From: Pseudomonas sp. PSE14
GTDB taxonomy: Bacteria > Pseudomonadota > Gammaproteobacteria > Pseudomonadales > Pseudomonadaceae
Assembly (NCBI RefSeq): GCF_029203285.1
Contig: NZ_CP115669.1
Span: 4,526,001-4,590,000 of the forward strand
Length of the DNA stretch: 64,000 bases
Direction of reading: 5' to 3'
Shown here piece after piece: positions 34,741-45,682 of the stretch. Below the pieces are notes generated by a model, which was given only the letters and a program-made list of their open reading frames with translations, made no database searches and had not been told where the DNA came from. The translations under genes and the position numbers were made by a program. Positions within the stretch are counted from its first letter, which is position 1. Each line of letters begins with the position of its first letter.

Positions 34741-35241
34741 ATGCGCTGGCTGATCGCCGTCCTTTGTCTTACCTTCGCCGCGTTCTCGAACGCCAGTGCG
34801 ACGCCTACGCTCGACGGTCATATCGACAAGATTCTCGTGCTCAAGTCCGAGCGCAAACTGCACCTGATGAGCAACGGCAAAATTCTCAAGAGCTACCGCG
34901 TGTCCCTGGGCAAGCGCCCGCAAGGACCGAAGCTCGCCGAGGGCGACAACCGCACGCCGGAAGGCTTCTACTGGATCGACTGGCGCAAGACCAGCGACAA
35001 GTACAACCTCTCCATGCACATCTCCTACCCCAACGCGCGTGATGTGGCCAAGGCGCGGGAAAAGAACCTGTCGCCGGGCGGCATGATCATGATCCACGGC
35101 ACCCCGCTGGATGAGGAATACCCCGAGTGGTACTTCTCCACCCTCGACTGGACCAACGGCTGCATCGCCATGACCAACGCCGACCTGCGCGAGGTCTGGA
35201 GCCTGGTGAAGGACGGCACGCTGATCGAGATCCGTCCCTGA
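34741..35241 (+). CDS. L,D-transpeptidase family protein (YkuD domain)
   Basis: This 166-residue exported enzyme has a signal peptide at residues 1-20 (cut after N-A-S-A) and a YkuD domain with His119 in M-I-H-G-T-P and catalytic Cys141 in D-W-T-N-G-C-I-A-M-T-N. The family forms 3-3 crosslinks in peptidoglycan or attaches lipoproteins; a short member without a LysM domain like this may also be a muropeptide-processing enzyme. It is 52 bases after the Nudix gene and ends with a strong terminator. Confidence 0.9.
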   Translation: MRWLIAVLCLTFAAFSNASATPTLDGHIDKILVLKSERKLHLMSNGKILKSYRVSLGKRPQGPKLAEGDNRTPEGFYWIDWRKTSDKYNLSMHISYPNARDVAKAREKNLSPGGMIMIHGTPLDEEYPEWYFSTLDWTNGCIAMTNADLREVWSLVKDGTLIEIRP

Positions 35242-35252
35242 CCGGACACACC

Positions 35253-35286
35253 AATGAAAAAGGCGCCTTTGGGCGCCTTTTTCATT
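35253..35286. terminator. Bidirectional terminator
   Basis: AATGAAAAAGGCGCC-TTTG-GGCGCCTTTTTCATT, 15-base arms, between the convergent transpeptidase and NIF3-like genes. Confidence 0.88.
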
Positions 35287-35290
35287 TACG

Positions 35291-35608
35291 TCAGAACACC
35301 ATGTCCGACAACCGCCACACCTCGAAGGCCGGCGTCTCATAAGGGTGCGCGGCCTTCAAGGCCTTGACCGAGTCATGGATCAGCTCGTCCGCCACCACCA
35401 TCTCGACCTTCCATTCGGCCACCTGCTCGACGGTGCCCGCCTGGCCGATGAACGGATTGCTGCCCTGCAACGGCCGGAATTGCCCCTGTCCCAGCGCCTG
35501 CCAGCAGCAGCTGTCATAGGCACCGATGCGTCCAGCACCCGCGGCAAATACCGCCTTCTTGACCGGTTCCAGGTGACTCTCCGGAACGTAGAAACAAAGT
35601 TTGTACAT
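35291..35608 (-). CDS. NIF3/YqfO-like single-domain protein (105 aa)
   Basis: This 105-residue protein is equivalent to the PII-like middle domain of NIF3-family proteins (Y-K-L-C-F-Y-V-P-E-S-H-L-E-P-V-K at the start, G-A-G-R-I-G-A-Y-D-S-C-C-W, G-Q-F-R-P-L-Q-G-S-N-P-F-I-G and A-A-H-P-Y-E-T-P-A at the end). The flanking metal-binding halves of full NIF3 (YbgI) are absent, which is normal for this stand-alone family. GGAG is seven bases before ATG 35608. No function is known; trimeric PII-like packing is reported for such domains. Confidence 0.88.
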   Translation of the reverse strand: MYKLCFYVPESHLEPVKKAVFAAGAGRIGAYDSCCWQALGQGQFRPLQGSNPFIGQAGTVEQVAEWKVEMVVADELIHDSVKALKAAHPYETPAFEVWRLSDMVF

Positions 35609-35799
35609 CGAATGCTCCGAAACAGGGAGATCGAAACAGGAAACGCCGTGGCGAATGACGCCACGTATGACAAATGCTGCCATAAGTAGTGGCACATTGC
35701 CTCTTATGACTCACGAGTCATCGGGAAAGTTCGACCGCCTGGTGCCGTGGGCGTTCGCCCTCAGGCGACTTTGTCCGAAATCTGTGACCGACTTCGAGA

Positions 35800-36057
35800 T
35801 CAGCGCCCCATGAAGCGCTGCCAGCGAGCTCTCAAGCCCGGCGCGTCCGGCGCATGGGAACCATCGCAATAAGGCAGATTAGCCGAACGACCGCAGCGGC
35901 AGAGCAACAGGTGACGCTCGCGCCCCACGCTCAGCTCCAGCGTGTCCACACAGCCTTCGGCGGCATCCGGGAGGCACGGGCACCGCCCGCATCGGCACAG
36001 GCGCAGAATTTGTCCCGCCTCGACCGAGCGGACTTCAGGAAGCCGTTGATCAGCCAA
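35800..36057 (-). CDS. CDGSH iron-sulfur domain protein with TTG start
   Basis: An 85-residue protein. The second half has a complete CDGSH motif, C53-x-C55-x8-C64-D-G-S-H68, expected to bind a [2Fe-2S] cluster with three Cys and one His ligands. The first half has a degenerate copy (L-C-R-C-G-R-C-P-C-L-P, then E-G-C-V-D) without the D-G-S-H end. The start is TTG at 36055-36057 with GGAGGAGAGGAC just upstream; no ATG is available in a fitting position. Electron transfer or redox sensing is usual for this group. It stands alone between the NIF3-like gene and purL. Confidence 0.82.
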   Translation of the reverse strand: MADQRLPEVRSVEAGQILRLCRCGRCPCLPDAAEGCVDTLELSVGRERHLLLCRCGRSANLPYCDGSHAPDAPGLRARWQRFMGR

Positions 36058-36101
36058 AGTCCTCTCCTCCGCGTCCTGGATGAAACGGCGTACACCCCAA
36101 A

Positions 36102-36134
36102 GAAAAAGGGGAAAGCCGAAGCTTTCCCCTTTTC
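36102..36134 (-). terminator. Terminator after purL
   Basis: GAAAAAGGGGAAAGC-CGAA-GCTTTCCCCTTTTC, with a very stable CGAA tetraloop-type stem and T-run, 22 bases past the purL stop. Confidence 0.85.
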
Positions 36135-36156
36135 GTGTCTCACCCGGAAACCGGGC

Positions 36157-39100
36157 TCAACCCACCCAGACGCGGGCGTTGCGGAACATGCGCATCCAGC
36201 CGCCGTTCTCCTCCCACTCATCCGGACGCCAGGAGTTCTGCACGGCGCGGAACACGCGCTCCGGGTGCGGCATCATGATGGTGACGCGGCCGTCGCGGCT
36301 GGTCAGGCCGGTAATGCCACGGGGCGAGCCGTTCGGGTTGGCCGGGTAGGCTTCGGTGACCTTGCCCTGGTTGTCGACGAAACGCAGTGCCACGGTGCCG
36401 GACAGATCGGATTCCAGCAGCGCCTCCTCGCTCTCGAACTCCGCATGGCCTTCACCGTGGGCGATGGCGATCGGCAGGCGCGAACCGGCCATGCCCTGCA
36501 GGAAGATCGACTGCGATTCCTGGACCTGGACCATCGCCACGCGCGCTTCGAACTGCTCGGAGCGGTTACGCACGAAGTGCGGCCAGAACTCGGTGCCGGG
36601 GATCAGCTCGTGCAGGTTGGACATCATCTGGCAACCGTTGCACACGCCCAGGGCGAAGCTGTCCTTGCGCTCGAAGAAGGCCTGGAAACCATCACGGGCA
36701 CGGGTGTTGAAGAGGATGGACTTGGCCCAGCCCTCGCCAGCGCCCAGTACATCACCGTAGGAGAAGCCGCCGCAGGCTACCAGACCCTTGAACTGCTCCA
36801 GGCTGACGCGGCCGGAGAGGATGTCGCTCATGTGCACGTCGATCGCGGCGAAGCCGGCGCGGTCGAAGGCGGCAGCCATTTCCACCTGGCCGTTGACGCC
36901 CTGCTCGCGCAGGATGGCCACCTGCGGACGCACACCCTTCTTGATGTACGGCGCGGCGATGTCGTCGTTGACGTCGAAGCTCAGCTTCACCGACAGGCCC
37001 GGATTGCTCTCGTCGAGCAGGCCGTCGAATTCCTGGTCGGCGCAGTCGGCGTTGTCACGCATGCGCTGGATGCGGTAGCTGGTCTCGCTCCAGATGCGCT
37101 GCAGGTCGCGGCGCAGGGCATTGAAGACCTGCTCGCCGTTGAAGGCCAGTTCGATGTCGGCGCCGTTGACCGGCTGGCCGATGACCGCGACACAGTCTTC
37201 CAGACCGGCGGCGCTGAACTGGGCAAGCACTTCCGGAGTGGCGCCGCTGCGAACCTGGATGACGGCACCCAGCTCTTCGTTGAACAACGCAGCAACCAGT
37301 TCCTCGCGGCTTTCGGCCAGTGCATCGAGGTTCAGGTCCAGGCCGCAGTGGCCGGCGAAGGCCATCTCGACCACGGTAGCCATCAGGCCGCCGTCGGAAC
37401 GGTCGTGGTAGGCCAGCAGGTGGCCGTCGGCGTTCAGGCCCTGGATCACGGCGAAGAAGGCCTTCAGGTCTTCGGCGTCGTCGACGTCCGGCGCAGCGCG
37501 GCCGATCTGGCCGTTGACCTGGGCGAGGATGGAGCCACCCATGCGGTTCTTGCCACGGCCGAGGTCGATGACGATCAGGTCGGTCTCGCCCTTGTCCAGG
37601 CGCAGCTGCGGGGTCAGGGTCTTGCGCACGTCGCTGACCGGAGCGAAGCCGGAGATGATCAGCGACATCGGCGAGGTGACGCTCTTCTCGGCATCGCCAT
37701 CCTGCCAGCGGGTCTTCATGGACATGGAGTCCTTGCCCACCGGGATAGTGATGCCCAGCGCCGGGCACAGCTCCATGCCGACAGCCTTGACGGTGTCGTA
37801 CAGGCGCGCGTCCTCGCCCGGGTGCCCGGCAGCGGCCATCCAGTTGGCGGAGAGCTTGATCTCGGAAATCTTGTCGATGCTGGCGGCGGCCAGGTTGGTG
37901 ATGGTCTCGCCAATCGCCATGCGGCCGGAGGCCGGGGCGTCGATCAGGGCCAGCGGGGTGCGCTCGCCCATGGCCATGGCTTCACCGGTGTAGACGTCGA
38001 AGCTGGTGGCGGTGACGGCGCAGTCGGCCACCGGAACCTGCCACGGGCCGACCAGTTGGTCGCGAGCCACCAGACCGGTGATGGTGCGGTCACCGATGGT
38101 GATCAGGAAGTTCTTGCTGGCCACGGCCGGGTGACGCAGTACGCGCTCGGTGGACTCGGTCAGGTCCAGGCCGGCGGCGGCGAAGTCATCGCCCAGCTCC
38201 GCTTCGCGGGTGACCGAACGGTGCATGCGCGGCGGCTTGCCGAGCAGCACTTCGAGCGGCATGTCCACCGGCTTGTTGCCGAAGTGGCTGTCGGCTACGG
38301 TCAGTTGCTTCTCTTCGGTGGCCTCGCCGACCACGGCGAACGGGCAGCGCTCGCGCTCGCAGATGGCCTTGAAGGTCTCGAAGTCGGCGGCGTCGACGGA
38401 CAGGACGTAACGCTCCTGCGACTCGTTGCACCAGATTTCCAGCGGGCTCATGCCCGGCTCGTCGTTGGGCACGGCGCGCAGTTCGAAACGGCCGCCACGG
38501 CCACCGTCGTTGATCAGTTCCGGCAGGGCGTTGGAGATGCCGCCCGCGCCCACGTCGTGGATGAACTTGATCGGGTTGTTGTCGCCCAGCTGCCAGCAAC
38601 GGTCGATGACCTCCTGGCAGCGACGTTCCATTTCGGGGTTCTCGCGCTGCACCGAGGCGAAGTCCAGATCCGCGGCGGAGGCGCCGGTGGCCATGGAGGA
38701 CGCGGCGCCGCCGCCCAGGCCGATCAGCATGGCCGGGCCGCCGAGCACGATCAGCTTGGCGCCGACCGAGATCTCGCCCTTCTGCACGTGGTCTTCGCGG
38801 ATGTTGCCCATGCCGCCGGCGATCATGATCGGCTTGTGGTAGCCACGGACTTCCTCGCCGCGCGGGGTGGCGATGGCCTGCTCGAAGGTACGGAAGTAGC
38901 CGGCCAGGTTCGGGCGGCCGAATTCGTTGTTGAACGCGGCGCCGCCCAGCGGACCTTCGATCATGATGTCCAGCGGGGTGACGATGCGCTCGGGCTTGCC
39001 GTAGGGCACTTCCCAGGGCTGCTCGAAACCGGGGATGTTCAGGTTGGAGACGGTGAAGCCCACCAGGCCGGCTTTCGGCTTGGCGCCACGGCCGGTCGCA

Positions 39101-40053
39101 CCTTCGTCGCGGATCTCGCCGCCGGAGCCGGTGGAGGCGCCGGGGAAGGGAGCGATGGCGGTCGGGTGGTTGTGGGTTTCCACCTTCATCAGGATGTGCA
39201 CCGGCTCTTCGCTGGCACCGTACTGGCGGGTTTCCGCGTTCGGGTAGAAGCGGCCGGCGACGTAGCCCTTCATGACCGCGGCGTTGTCCTTGTACGCGGA
39301 CAGCACGCCTTCGCGGTGCATTTCATAGGTGTTCTTGATCATGCCGAACAGGCTCTTGTCCTGAGCCTGGCCGTCGATATCCCAACTGGCGTTGAAGATC
39401 TTGTGGCGGCAGTGTTCGGAGTTGGCCTGGGCGAACATCATCAGCTCGACGTCGTGCGGGTTGCGGCCCAGCTCGACGAAGCTTTTCACCAGGTAGTCGA
39501 TCTCGTCTTCGGCCAGGGCCAGGCCCAGGTCGAGGTTGGCCTTCTCCAGCGCGGCGCGACCGCCGGCGAGGATGTCCACCACGGTCAGCGGCTTGGGCTG
39601 GGCGTGGCTGAACAGGGCGGAAGCTTCTTCGAGCTGGCCCAGGACCAGTTGGGTCATGCGGTCATGCAGGCGGGCGGCGACGGCTTGCGCATCGGCCTCG
39701 CTCAGCTCACCGCTGACGTAGTAGGCGATGCCGCGCTCGATGCGCTCGATCTTGGCCAGGCCGCAATTGCGGGCAATGTCCGACGCCTTGCTCGACCAGG
39801 GCGAGATGGTGCCGAAACGCGGTACCACCAGGAACAGGCGACCGGCGGGTTCCTGTACCGGGACGCTCGGGCCGTATTTCAGCAGGCGGGCGAGGACCTG
39901 TTCTTCCTCGGCGTTGAGGGCTCCGGTGACCTCGGCGAAGTGCGCAAACTCGGCATACAGCCCGGTGACGGCGGGCACCTGCTGGGTCAGCAGGTCGAGC
40001 AGTTTGCCGTGGCGGAAAGCGGAAAGGGCGGGAGCACCGCGCAGGATCAGCAT
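36157..40053 (-). CDS. purL: Phosphoribosylformylglycinamidine synthase
   Basis: This 1298-residue single-chain enzyme makes FGAM from FGAR, glutamine and ATP in purine synthesis. The N-terminal PurS-like and linker parts are followed by two AIR-synthase-like domains (for example [10 protein letters not shown] near residue 295 and G-K-D-S-M-S-M-K in the second). The C-terminal glutaminase has the nucleophile cysteine in G-V-C-N-G-C-Q-M-M and the His-Glu pair near A-H-G-E-G-H and P-H-P-E-R-V-F-R. The start at 40053 agrees with the family beginning [11 protein letters not shown]. Full length and undisturbed. Confidence 0.99.
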   Translation of the reverse strand: MLILRGAPALSAFRHGKLLDLLTQQVPAVTGLYAEFAHFAEVTGALNAEEEQVLARLLKYGPSVPVQEPAGRLFLVVPRFGTISPWSSKASDIARNCGLAKIERIERGIAYYVSGELSEADAQAVAARLHDRMTQLVLGQLEEASALFSHAQPKPLTVVDILAGGRAALEKANLDLGLALAEDEIDYLVKSFVELGRNPHDVELMMFAQANSEHCRHKIFNASWDIDGQAQDKSLFGMIKNTYEMHREGVLSAYKDNAAVMKGYVAGRFYPNAETRQYGASEEPVHILMKVETHNHPTAIAPFPGASTGSGGEIRDEGATGRGAKPKAGLVGFTVSNLNIPGFEQPWEVPYGKPERIVTPLDIMIEGPLGGAAFNNEFGRPNLAGYFRTFEQAIATPRGEEVRGYHKPIMIAGGMGNIREDHVQKGEISVGAKLIVLGGPAMLIGLGGGAASSMATGASAADLDFASVQRENPEMERRCQEVIDRCWQLGDNNPIKFIHDVGAGGISNALPELINDGGRGGRFELRAVPNDEPGMSPLEIWCNESQERYVLSVDAADFETFKAICERERCPFAVVGEATEEKQLTVADSHFGNKPVDMPLEVLLGKPPRMHRSVTREAELGDDFAAAGLDLTESTERVLRHPAVASKNFLITIGDRTITGLVARDQLVGPWQVPVADCAVTATSFDVYTGEAMAMGERTPLALIDAPASGRMAIGETITNLAAASIDKISEIKLSANWMAAAGHPGEDARLYDTVKAVGMELCPALGITIPVGKDSMSMKTRWQDGDAEKSVTSPMSLIISGFAPVSDVRKTLTPQLRLDKGETDLIVIDLGRGKNRMGGSILAQVNGQIGRAAPDVDDAEDLKAFFAVIQGLNADGHLLAYHDRSDGGLMATVVEMAFAGHCGLDLNLDALAESREELVAALFNEELGAVIQVRSGATPEVLAQFSAAGLEDCVAVIGQPVNGADIELAFNGEQVFNALRRDLQRIWSETSYRIQRMRDNADCADQEFDGLLDESNPGLSVKLSFDVNDDIAAPYIKKGVRPQVAILREQGVNGQVEMAAAFDRAGFAAIDVHMSDILSGRVSLEQFKGLVACGGFSYGDVLGAGEGWAKSILFNTRARDGFQAFFERKDSFALGVCNGCQMMSNLHELIPGTEFWPHFVRNRSEQFEARVAMVQVQESQSIFLQGMAGSRLPIAIAHGEGHAEFESEEALLESDLSGTVALRFVDNQGKVTEAYPANPNGSPRGITGLTSRDGRVTIMMPHPERVFRAVQNSWRPDEWEENGGWMRMFRNARVWVG

Positions 40054-40132
40054 TGTCGGAACAGCCTCTGGAGACGGGGAAGTGTGTGGGGCCGGGCGGG
40101 CCGGCCCACAGAGGCCGTGCATTCTACCGTAA

Positions 40133-41815
<1,683 letters not shown>

Positions 41816-41840
41816 GCCCCCCCACGAAAGAGCATCCAGG

Positions 41841-41876
41841 CATGAAAAAGCCCGGCATCAGCCGGGCTTTTTCATG
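41841..41876. terminator. Bidirectional terminator
   Basis: CATGAAAAAGCCCGGC-ATCA-GCCGGGCTTTTTCATG, 16-base perfect arms between convergent mltF and the permease gene. Confidence 0.88.
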
Positions 41877-41891
41877 GCGCGATCGAGCGAC

Positions 41892-43148
41892 TCACCAGCC
41901 CGAAGGCAACAGGTTCAGCGCACTGCAGATCGCATAGACGGCACTGGACAGGTAGATCAGCACGATCACCACCTGGATCGCCGGGTGGGCGATCCAGCCG
42001 CATTTCCAGGCCGGTTCGAAGTCACCGCTCCTGCGCGCCGAACGCAGCATCAGGATCGGCATGATCGACAGGATCACCCCGCTGAAGGCACCGGCGAAGT
42101 ACAGCGCGTTGACGAAGCCCACCAGGCCGCTGTAGGCCAGCACGAACGGCGGCAACGCCACGATGGCCAGCACCAGCAGGCGGGTCTTCGGCTGGCTTTC
42201 CGGACCGAGCTTGTGGAACTTGTCGAAGATGTTGGTCAGGAAGCTGCCGCCCAGGCCCCAGTACGAAGTCAGCATGGCGCACAGGGCGAAGGTGTTGGCG
42301 GTGAAGAACGCCCACTGCCCCAGTGCCTGGCCCCAGGCCAGCGTTGCAACCTCGGACTGGTTCTCAAGGCCGGTCAGCGCAATCACCGACATCGGCACCA
42401 CGCTCAGCAGGACGAAGGTGGTCAGCATCCCGGTGATCACCGCCCTGGGCAACTGCCTGGGCGCATGACTGAAGCCCCTTGCCATCTCCGGCACGATGTA
42501 CTGGGCGGAGAAGCAGAACACCGCGATGTTGAACACCGGCACCATGTAGATCCAGTCACCTTCGAGCAGGCGGACGAACTCGGTGTTCTCGTTCAGCAGG
42601 GTGGCGGCCACCAGGATCAGGATCATGCTGACCATGCCGATGCTGATGAACTTCTCGCCCTTGCCGATGGCGCCCAGGCCCATGTAGAGCACGGCGGCGG
42701 CCGGGATGAAGAACAGCAGGCTGCCCAGCGCCGGGCTGATGCCGAAGAAGGCCGCGAGAATCTTGCCGCTGCCGCTCATGTAGGCGATCAGCGCACCGAT
42801 ACTGTTGACCGCCACCGAGAGGAAGATCGCCCAGGCGCCGAAGGAACCGACATAGCGCTGCGCCAGGCCGCTCAACTGGTTGTGGGTGCGAGTACGCAGC
42901 GCCGTCTCGGAGACGTAGAGCATCGAGATGGTGGTGAAGATGCCGGCGACCGCCAGCCACAGCAGCAACGGCATGAAGCCGGCCTTGCGACTGGCGTAGG
43001 CCATGGACAGCACGCCGGCGCCGATATTGGTGCCGACGATCATCGCCACGGCTTCGAGGAAGCTCAGACGCTTGACCTCTAGGCCCGACGAATCCACCGC
43101 TTCGCTGGCGGTGGGGTCCTGGAACGTGGGGTTCCCGGATTGGCTCAT
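41892..43148 (-). CDS. Aromatic amino acid permease (HAAAP family, TyrP/Mtr type)
   Basis: This 418-residue inner-membrane transporter has eleven helices. S-F-L-E-A-V-A-M-I-V-G-T-N-I-G-A-G-V-L-S-M (about 29-49) is the helix-1 signature of the hydroxy/aromatic amino acid permeases (tryptophan, tyrosine, also serine/threonine). AGAGGAC precedes the ATG at 43148; the ORF runs further upstream but only through the intergenic region. The gene has a long 370-base upstream region and is transcribed towards mltF. PAO1 has a permease here (PA3766 from memory). Confidence 0.88.
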   Translation of the reverse strand: MSQSGNPTFQDPTASEAVDSSGLEVKRLSFLEAVAMIVGTNIGAGVLSMAYASRKAGFMPLLLWLAVAGIFTTISMLYVSETALRTRTHNQLSGLAQRYVGSFGAWAIFLSVAVNSIGALIAYMSGSGKILAAFFGISPALGSLLFFIPAAAVLYMGLGAIGKGEKFISIGMVSMILILVAATLLNENTEFVRLLEGDWIYMVPVFNIAVFCFSAQYIVPEMARGFSHAPRQLPRAVITGMLTTFVLLSVVPMSVIALTGLENQSEVATLAWGQALGQWAFFTANTFALCAMLTSYWGLGGSFLTNIFDKFHKLGPESQPKTRLLVLAIVALPPFVLAYSGLVGFVNALYFAGAFSGVILSIMPILMLRSARRSGDFEPAWKCGWIAHPAIQVVIVLIYLSSAVYAICSALNLLPSGW

Positions 43149-43518
43149 AACAAGTCCTCTACATGTTAATGACGAGCTCCGGGGCGACCAGCGTCGGCGT
43201 GCTGATGGCCTTCCAGGACAACGGCATTGCAGAACAGCGAGGAACAGGGGCGCCTCCGGGTCGTTCATGGGCAGCATGAATCGTTGGAGTGCCGCAGGCG
43301 TCCTGGCTTTTGTTCTTGGACTTGCGCGCCTGTCAGCGCCGCCGCGAGGGCGGACGTGCAAAATAACACACAGAAAACAGGAGTCCGGGAGGCGAGATAC
43401 GACTTTAGGCGCAGAAAAGGCGCCTCAATAATTACAGCAAGTTACTGAAACATATGAAATTCAGTGAATGCACTCGATCAAGATCGCCCAGGACCGAGCG
43501 TTCACCCAATCGAACAAC
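43149..43518. other. 370-base intergenic region between tadA and the permease gene
   Basis: No gene is supported here. A short plus-strand frame from 43268 (54 codons with a hydrophobic start) lacks a ribosome site. The region holds the promoter side of the permease gene and one inverted repeat, AGGCGC-AGAAAAG-GCGCCT (43407-43425), near an AT-rich stretch at 43426-43462. Confidence 0.5.
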
Positions 43519-44052
43519 TCAACCGACTGGAGGCTTGTTCGCCCGGCGCGCCTTGAAGAAGGCGGAGAGCATGGCACTGCACTCCTCGGCCAGCACGCCG
43601 CCCTCCACCAGTACACGGTGGTTGAGGAAGTCCTGCTCGAAGAAGGCACCGCGGCTGACCACCACGCCCGACTTGGGCTCAGTGGTGCCGTACACCACGC
43701 GCTGGATGCGCGAATGGACGATCAGTCCGGCGCACATGCTGCACGGCTCAAGGGTGACGTACAGCGTGGCGCCCGGTAGGCGGTAGTTCTGCGCCGCGGC
43801 GGCGGCCTCGCGGATGGCGACCATTTCGGCATGGGCGCTGGGATCATGGGAGGTGATCGGCCGATTGAAGCCACGCCCGATCACTTGGCCATCCAGCACC
43901 AGCAGCGCGCCCACCGGCACCTCGCCCAGGGCCGCGCCCTGCTCGGCCAGCGCCAGGGCTTCGCGCATGAAGGGGATATCCTGGCTGCGATCGATGATCG
44001 GCCGCAGCCCCTTCACGGTCGGATGTCCCTTTCTGTTCGTCAGCCGCACCAT
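43519..44052 (-). CDS. tadA: tRNA-specific adenosine deaminase
   Basis: This zinc enzyme deaminates A34 of tRNA-Arg(ACG) to inosine. The site is complete: H-A-E in P-S-A-H-A-E-M-V-A-I and P-C-S-M-C-A-G. Other fixed parts are G-E-V-P-V-G-A-L-L-V and N-H-R-V-L-V-E-G-G-V-L. The start is not certain: ATG 44052 gives 177 residues and overlaps the end of the multicopper oxidase gene by 13 bases, while GTG 44016 gives 165 residues, nearer the E. coli size. Essential in most bacteria. Confidence 0.95.
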   Translation of the reverse strand: MVRLTNRKGHPTVKGLRPIIDRSQDIPFMREALALAEQGAALGEVPVGALLVLDGQVIGRGFNRPITSHDPSAHAEMVAIREAAAAAQNYRLPGATLYVTLEPCSMCAGLIVHSRIQRVVYGTTEPKSGVVVSRGAFFEQDFLNHRVLVEGGVLAEECSAMLSAFFKARRANKPPVG

Positions 44053-45443
44053 GCCTCGCCCACCGCGATGGTTCCCATCAGACCGGTCTCCATGTGATCG
44101 ATCACGTGGCAGTGGAACATCCACAGACCGGGGTTATCCGCCACCAGCGCCACGCGTGCCGTCTCATTCTTGCCCAGCAGGTAGGTGTCGGTGAAGTACG
44201 GGATGATGTCCCGGCGGTCGGAGTCCAGCACCTTGAAGGTCATACCGTGCAGGTGGATCGGGTGCTGGTACTGGGTCATGTTGCGCAGCACGAAGATGTA
44301 GCTGTTGCCTTCCTTGAGCTTGGCCAGGGGCGGCGCGTTGTGCTTGTGCTCCTCGCCACCCTGCCAGGCCACGCCGTTGATCTGCCACAGCGAAGGCGCC
44401 GACTGGCCCTTGGAGTAGTCGGAGATGGCACCGACCCACTCGAACTTGAAGTTGATGGTCTCGGCGTTCTTCAGGTCCGGCTCGGACACCGGGTTGTGCG
44501 GCAGCGCGGCAGGCCACTTGGCCGTGGGCGCCTTCGGGTTAGCCACGCCACGGATGGTTGCCAGGCGAACCGGCCCGTTGCGCAGCGACAGTTCGGCACC
44601 TTCGGCCGGACCACGGATACCCAGCTCCAGGCGCATGCCGGGGCCGATCCAGTACTGGTCCTTCGGACCCTTGCCGAAATCGCGCGGCTCCACCGGGTGG
44701 CCGTCGATGGCGTAGATCTTCGCCTCGGCGTCCGGCAGGTTGAGGCGATAGGTCACGGTGTTGTCGACGTTGAGCAGGCGCACCCGGACGATCTCGCCGG
44801 CCGGCAGCTCGATCACCGGCGTGCGTTCGCCGTTGATGGTCGACAGGCGCCCGCGGGTGCCTTCACGCGCGGCTTCGCGGGGCACGCTGAAGGGCGTGAA
44901 GTTGCCCTCCTCGTCCACGTGCCAGGTCTTCAGGCAGAGTGTCTTCTCGCTGCTGAACTCGGTGGGCTCGCGCTCGTCGATGATCAGCGGCCCGACCAGG
45001 CCACGGCCGAGCTGCTCGCTGCTCATCAGGTGCGGGTGGTACCAGTAGCTGCCGGCATCCGGCGTCTTGAACTGATAGATGAAGCTCTCGCCCGGCTGCA
45101 CCGGCGGCTGCGAGATATAGGGCACGCCGTCCATCTCGATGGGCAGGCGAATGCCGTGCCAGTGGATGGTAGTGGGCTCGTCCAGCTTGTTGGTGAAGCG
45201 CACCCGCAGCCAGTCGCCCTGGCGCGCGCGAATTTCCGCGCCCGGCGCCTGGCCGCCATAGGCCAGGCCGGGGCTCTTGTGGCCGGGCACCAGCTCCAGG
45301 TCCAGCGGGGCAGCGATCAGCTCGTAATCATGCTCGGCGGCAATCTGCGGGCGGGCCAGCCAGATGCGCGCGCCACCGGCGCCCAGGCCGAGCACGGCCA
45401 GGCCGGCGAGACCGCCGAGTACTTGTCTACGGGTAAACGACAT
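44040..45443 (-). CDS. Tat-exported multicopper oxidase
   Basis: A 467-residue periplasmic oxidase. The signal is of Tat type (T-R-R-Q-V-L-G-G-L-A-G-L). The four copper-binding blocks are present: H-W-H-G, Y-W-Y-H-P-H, H-P-I-H-L-H-G and H-C-H-V-I-D-H-M-E-T-G-L-M, so type 1, 2 and 3 copper sites are complete. Related enzymes oxidise Cu(I), phenols or metals (CueO, CumA, PcoA groups); length and blocks fit a copper-protective or Mn/Fe oxidase, with no methionine-rich insert as in CueO. It overlaps tadA by 13 bases if that gene starts at 44052. PAO1 has a similar gene (PA3768 from memory). Confidence 0.92.
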   Translation of the reverse strand: MSFTRRQVLGGLAGLAVLGLGAGGARIWLARPQIAAEHDYELIAAPLDLELVPGHKSPGLAYGGQAPGAEIRARQGDWLRVRFTNKLDEPTTIHWHGIRLPIEMDGVPYISQPPVQPGESFIYQFKTPDAGSYWYHPHLMSSEQLGRGLVGPLIIDEREPTEFSSEKTLCLKTWHVDEEGNFTPFSVPREAAREGTRGRLSTINGERTPVIELPAGEIVRVRLLNVDNTVTYRLNLPDAEAKIYAIDGHPVEPRDFGKGPKDQYWIGPGMRLELGIRGPAEGAELSLRNGPVRLATIRGVANPKAPTAKWPAALPHNPVSEPDLKNAETINFKFEWVGAISDYSKGQSAPSLWQINGVAWQGGEEHKHNAPPLAKLKEGNSYIFVLRNMTQYQHPIHLHGMTFKVLDSDRRDIIPYFTDTYLLGKNETARVALVADNPGLWMFHCHVIDHMETGLMGTIAVGEAWCG

Positions 45444-45626
45444 GGGTCCAGATCCTCGAACAAGGGACTCAAGGGACTTGCGACCCCATCGGCTTTCACG
45501 GAGGTTGGCGCGTTTGCGCCCGGCGCCAGGCTCTTGCGGCCGGCTGCACGGAGGTGACTGTGCACGAGGACGGCGGCGCCGCTCATGCGCCAGGTCAAGG
45601 ACGGGCTCTCACCCGCCCCGCCTGCT

Positions 45627-45656
45627 GAAGAAGGCGGCGAGCATGCCGCCCTCTTC
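45627..45656 (-). terminator. Hairpin after guaA
   Basis: GAAGAAGGCGGC and GCCGCCCTCTTC arms separated by six bases (one mismatch), 27 bases after the guaA stop. On the minus strand the downstream bases are not T-rich, so termination may be incomplete or Rho-aided. Confidence 0.5.
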
Positions 45657-45682
45657 ATTAAGGGGATGTTAAATCTCCCCGA

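Noticed and set aside
43268-43431. Short plus-strand frame with hydrophobic N-terminus in the tadA-permease gap
   Set aside because: No ribosome binding site, no stop-proximal terminator and no recognisable family; hydrophobic run is short.
45317-45658. Minus-strand frame between guaA and the multicopper oxidase
   Set aside because: Overlaps the oxidase start by 127 bases, and its composition is of shadow type; the region is better read as untranslated.
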